Of a DNA stretch of 43,763 bases, positions 42,279 to 43,763 are shown piece after piece (within the stretch, counting starts at the first letter, position 1; each line of letters begins with the position of its first letter). The stretch is from Pseudomonadota bacterium (GTDB lineage: Bacteria; Pseudomonadota; Alphaproteobacteria; Rickettsiales; UBA6187): NCBI GenBank assembly GCA_027620075.1, contig JAQCEY010000007.1, positions 1-43,763 of the forward strand, given 5' to 3'. The translations under genes were made by a program, and so were the position numbers. The notes beneath the pieces are model-generated. The model was not told the DNA's origin. It saw only the letters and a program-made list of their open reading frames with translations, and did not search any database.

Positions 42279-42741
42279 TTCCGATTTGCTATTTGCACCT
42301 AAAGGGGAAGCAAAATCTGTAAGTGGTCGCAATATTCCACCAATTACTATAATGCGCAAACAAATTACAAGCTGGAACGTAACTTTTGCAGATCGAGCAA
42401 AATATGGAGCTGTTGAAGGAACGTGGCATGATAAAGGTGACTCGGAAAAAAAGAAGATAAAAGTAGGTGAAGATGAACCGGTGTTTATCCTTCGCCACAC
42501 GTTCGACACGCCAGAACTATTGATAGCTGCAGCCGATGCTAAATTAAAGCAACTTGAGCGTGGTACAGGCAGTTTAAGCATAACCACTCCTGGTGACCCC
42601 AGGCTTGCAGCAGAAGGTAAATTAAATCTGATGGGTGTTCGAGCTGGCGTTGATGGGCAGTGGAATATTACTCGTGTTGAACATTCACTTGATAATAGCG
42701 GTTATATATCACGCATAAGCGCGGAGATACCACAAACCTAA
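42279..42741 (+). pseudogene. Late control/baseplate protein D, C-terminal part (split by IS)
   Basis: The frame resumes after the IS with DLLFAPKGEAKSVSGRNIPPI and continues through WNVTFADRAKYGAVEGTWHD and GELNLMG-type GKLNLMGVRAGVDGQWNI, all gpD features. A TTG in the IS right end (42271) could act as a start, but no ribosome site is present, so it is probably not translated. Together the two parts give a normal-length gpD. Confidence 0.9.
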
Positions 42742-42762
42742 TAATAAAATCAGAGAAAAACC

Positions 42763-43053
42763 ATGGCAAAGCCTAACAAAGAGCAGAACGATAAAATATG
42801 CCTGCCAAAAGACGAATTTGAGGCAATGCTTTGCAGGGCAGCTGAAAAAGGTGCCAGGTGCGCATTAGCAGATGTTGGGCTAGACGGAGAGGATGCCGCT
42901 AACGATATACGAGAATTACGTTCGCTAATGTCAGCTCTGCAACTTGCCAAAAAAACAGCATGGCAAACGTTCATTCGCATTGTCACTAGCGGAATTATGC
43001 TGGCTATCATGGCTGGCATTGCAATTAAACTTAAACTTTTTGGAGTAAAATAA
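42763..43053 (+). CDS. DUF6127-like membrane protein (lysis region)
   Basis: The product has 96 residues. A soluble start with a conserved Cys/Glu/Asp-rich segment (FEAMLCRAAEKGARCALADVGL) is followed by SALQLAKKTAWQTFIRIVTS and a C-terminal transmembrane helix (IMLAIMAGIAIKLKLF). This agrees with my memory of DUF6127, a family that accompanies holins in alphaproteobacterial phages. It may be a holin partner. Its last base is the first of the holin ATG. Confidence 0.75.
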   Translation: MAKPNKEQNDKICLPKDEFEAMLCRAAEKGARCALADVGLDGEDAANDIRELRSLMSALQLAKKTAWQTFIRIVTSGIMLAIMAGIAIKLKLFGVK

Positions 43054-43514
43054 TGCTAACATTACTTGGAAGTCTACTTGGATTTTTTGGCAGCGCATTT
43101 CCGGATATTTTAAAAATATATCGAGATAAACAAGACCGCAAACACGAGCTTGCTATCCTCGACAGACAGATGGAACAGGACAAATTAAATCACGCTCAAC
43201 GGTTAGAAGAAATAAACGTAGGAGCCGATATTGCCGAGAGCAAGGCATTATATAAACACGCAGGCAGAGATTCAGGCGTAAAATGGATTGAAGGGCTTCG
43301 TGCCTCTGTACGGCCCGTTATCACCTATGCTTTTTTTATTCTGTTTGCAACTGTCAAAGGTGCTGGGCTTTATATCCTTGTTAATACTAACGGAATTGAT
43401 GTTTCCGAAGCCTTAACCCAAATCTGGGATGCAGAAACCAAGGCATTGTTTGCAACTGTCATGATGTTCTGGTTCGGCCAGAGAGCTTGGAAAAAAGCAC
43501 TTGGAGGAAAGTAG
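43053..43514 (+). CDS. Holin of the three-helix phage type
   Basis: The product has 153 residues. An N-terminal hydrophobic segment (LTLLGSLLGFFGSAFPDIL), a central charged helix (DRKHELAILDRQMEQDK), then two membrane segments (VRPVITYAFFILFATVKGAG and ALFATVMMFWFGQRAW) match the 3TM holin family. It would permeabilise the inner membrane to release the endolysin encoded 3 bases downstream. Confidence 0.85.
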   Translation: MLTLLGSLLGFFGSAFPDILKIYRDKQDRKHELAILDRQMEQDKLNHAQRLEEINVGADIAESKALYKHAGRDSGVKWIEGLRASVRPVITYAFFILFATVKGAGLYILVNTNGIDVSEALTQIWDAETKALFATVMMFWFGQRAWKKALGGK

Positions 43515-43517
43515 CCA

Positions 43518-43763
43518 TGCGCCATATAACCCATAGAGGTGCAGATCTTATCAAACGCTGGGAAGGGTTTGTACCACATTTATATATTTGTGCCGCCGGA
43601 TACCCTACAATCGGATATGGTCATGTGATTTTACCAAGCGATAATTTTGGAAATATCACTGGTGCAGAATTGCTGGATATTTACAAAAACTCTGGCCTAA
43701 AGGCTGCGAAACATGCTTGTCGGATGACAAGGCAAGACGCTAAAGAATTGCTCTTTCAGGATG
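43518..43763 (+). CDS. Endolysin, GH24 lysozyme family (3' end outside the window)
   Basis: The visible N-terminal 82 residues include WEGFVPHLYICAAGYPTIGYGH. Glu16, Cys25 and Thr31 fall at the E-8-(D/C)-5-T spacing of the GH24 catalytic triad, with Cys in place of Asp as in a subset of phage lysozymes. The start is ATG at 43518. It directly follows the holin. No signal-anchor is seen, so export relies on the holin. The gene runs off the window end. Confidence 0.9.

Overview
The window is a near-complete tailed-phage genome, most likely an integrated or formerly integrated prophage of an AT-rich alphaproteobacterium. This host assignment is an inference. It rests on the AT-rich composition and on several small proteins that resemble families I know mainly from alphaproteobacterial phages (DUF6511-, DUF6362-, DUF7220- and DUF6127-like). 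The phage is a mosaic: a lambda-type head (Nu1/GpA terminase, gpW, portal B, S49 protease C, decoration D, capsid E, GpZ) is joined to a P2-type contractile tail (V, PAAR, W, J, I, fibres, FI, FII, E/E', T, U, X, D). Almost everything is on the + strand in tightly coupled, often ATGA-overlapping genes.

Layout. 1-64 is the right end of an IS3-family element that truncates the first gene. 110-9708 is an early replication/recombination module: a Sak4-like recombination ATPase with its ssDNA-binding partner, an SF2 helicase carrying a 344-residue intein inside its Walker A motif, a DUF6511 protein, a Cas4/RecB-like Fe-S nuclease, a TOPRIM primase-helicase, a structured repeat region that looks like a replication origin (about 7955-8221), a RuvC-like resolvase and small proteins including a DUF6362 HTH protein. 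9709-14049 holds a palindrome-containing intergenic region, a ParB-domain adenine/cytosine-N4 methylase, an unrecognised protein, a NYN-domain protein, a reverse-strand DUF7220 membrane protein, and a cytosine-5 methylase whose variable region also encodes a recognisable protein in another frame.

14040-21865 is packaging and head. 21866-42741 is tail and baseplate, interrupted by cargo genes: a HEPN/Abi-like protein, a DUF924 protein, a reverse-strand HU and a reverse-strand lipoprotein. The fibre region (27126-34218) carries five putative receptor-binding proteins sharing C-terminal signatures, plus two assembly-type proteins, punctuated by intrinsic terminators. gpE is followed by a -1 extension behind a T TTT TTG slippery site, as in P2.

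42763-43763 is lysis (DUF6127 membrane protein, holin, GH24 endolysin cut by the window end). A complete second copy of the same IS3-family element (40634-42278) splits the P2 gpD gene, so the element as sequenced is probably unable to make infectious particles. The two IS copies are in the same orientation and bracket about 40 kb of phage DNA. No integrase, repressor or attachment site lies inside the window.
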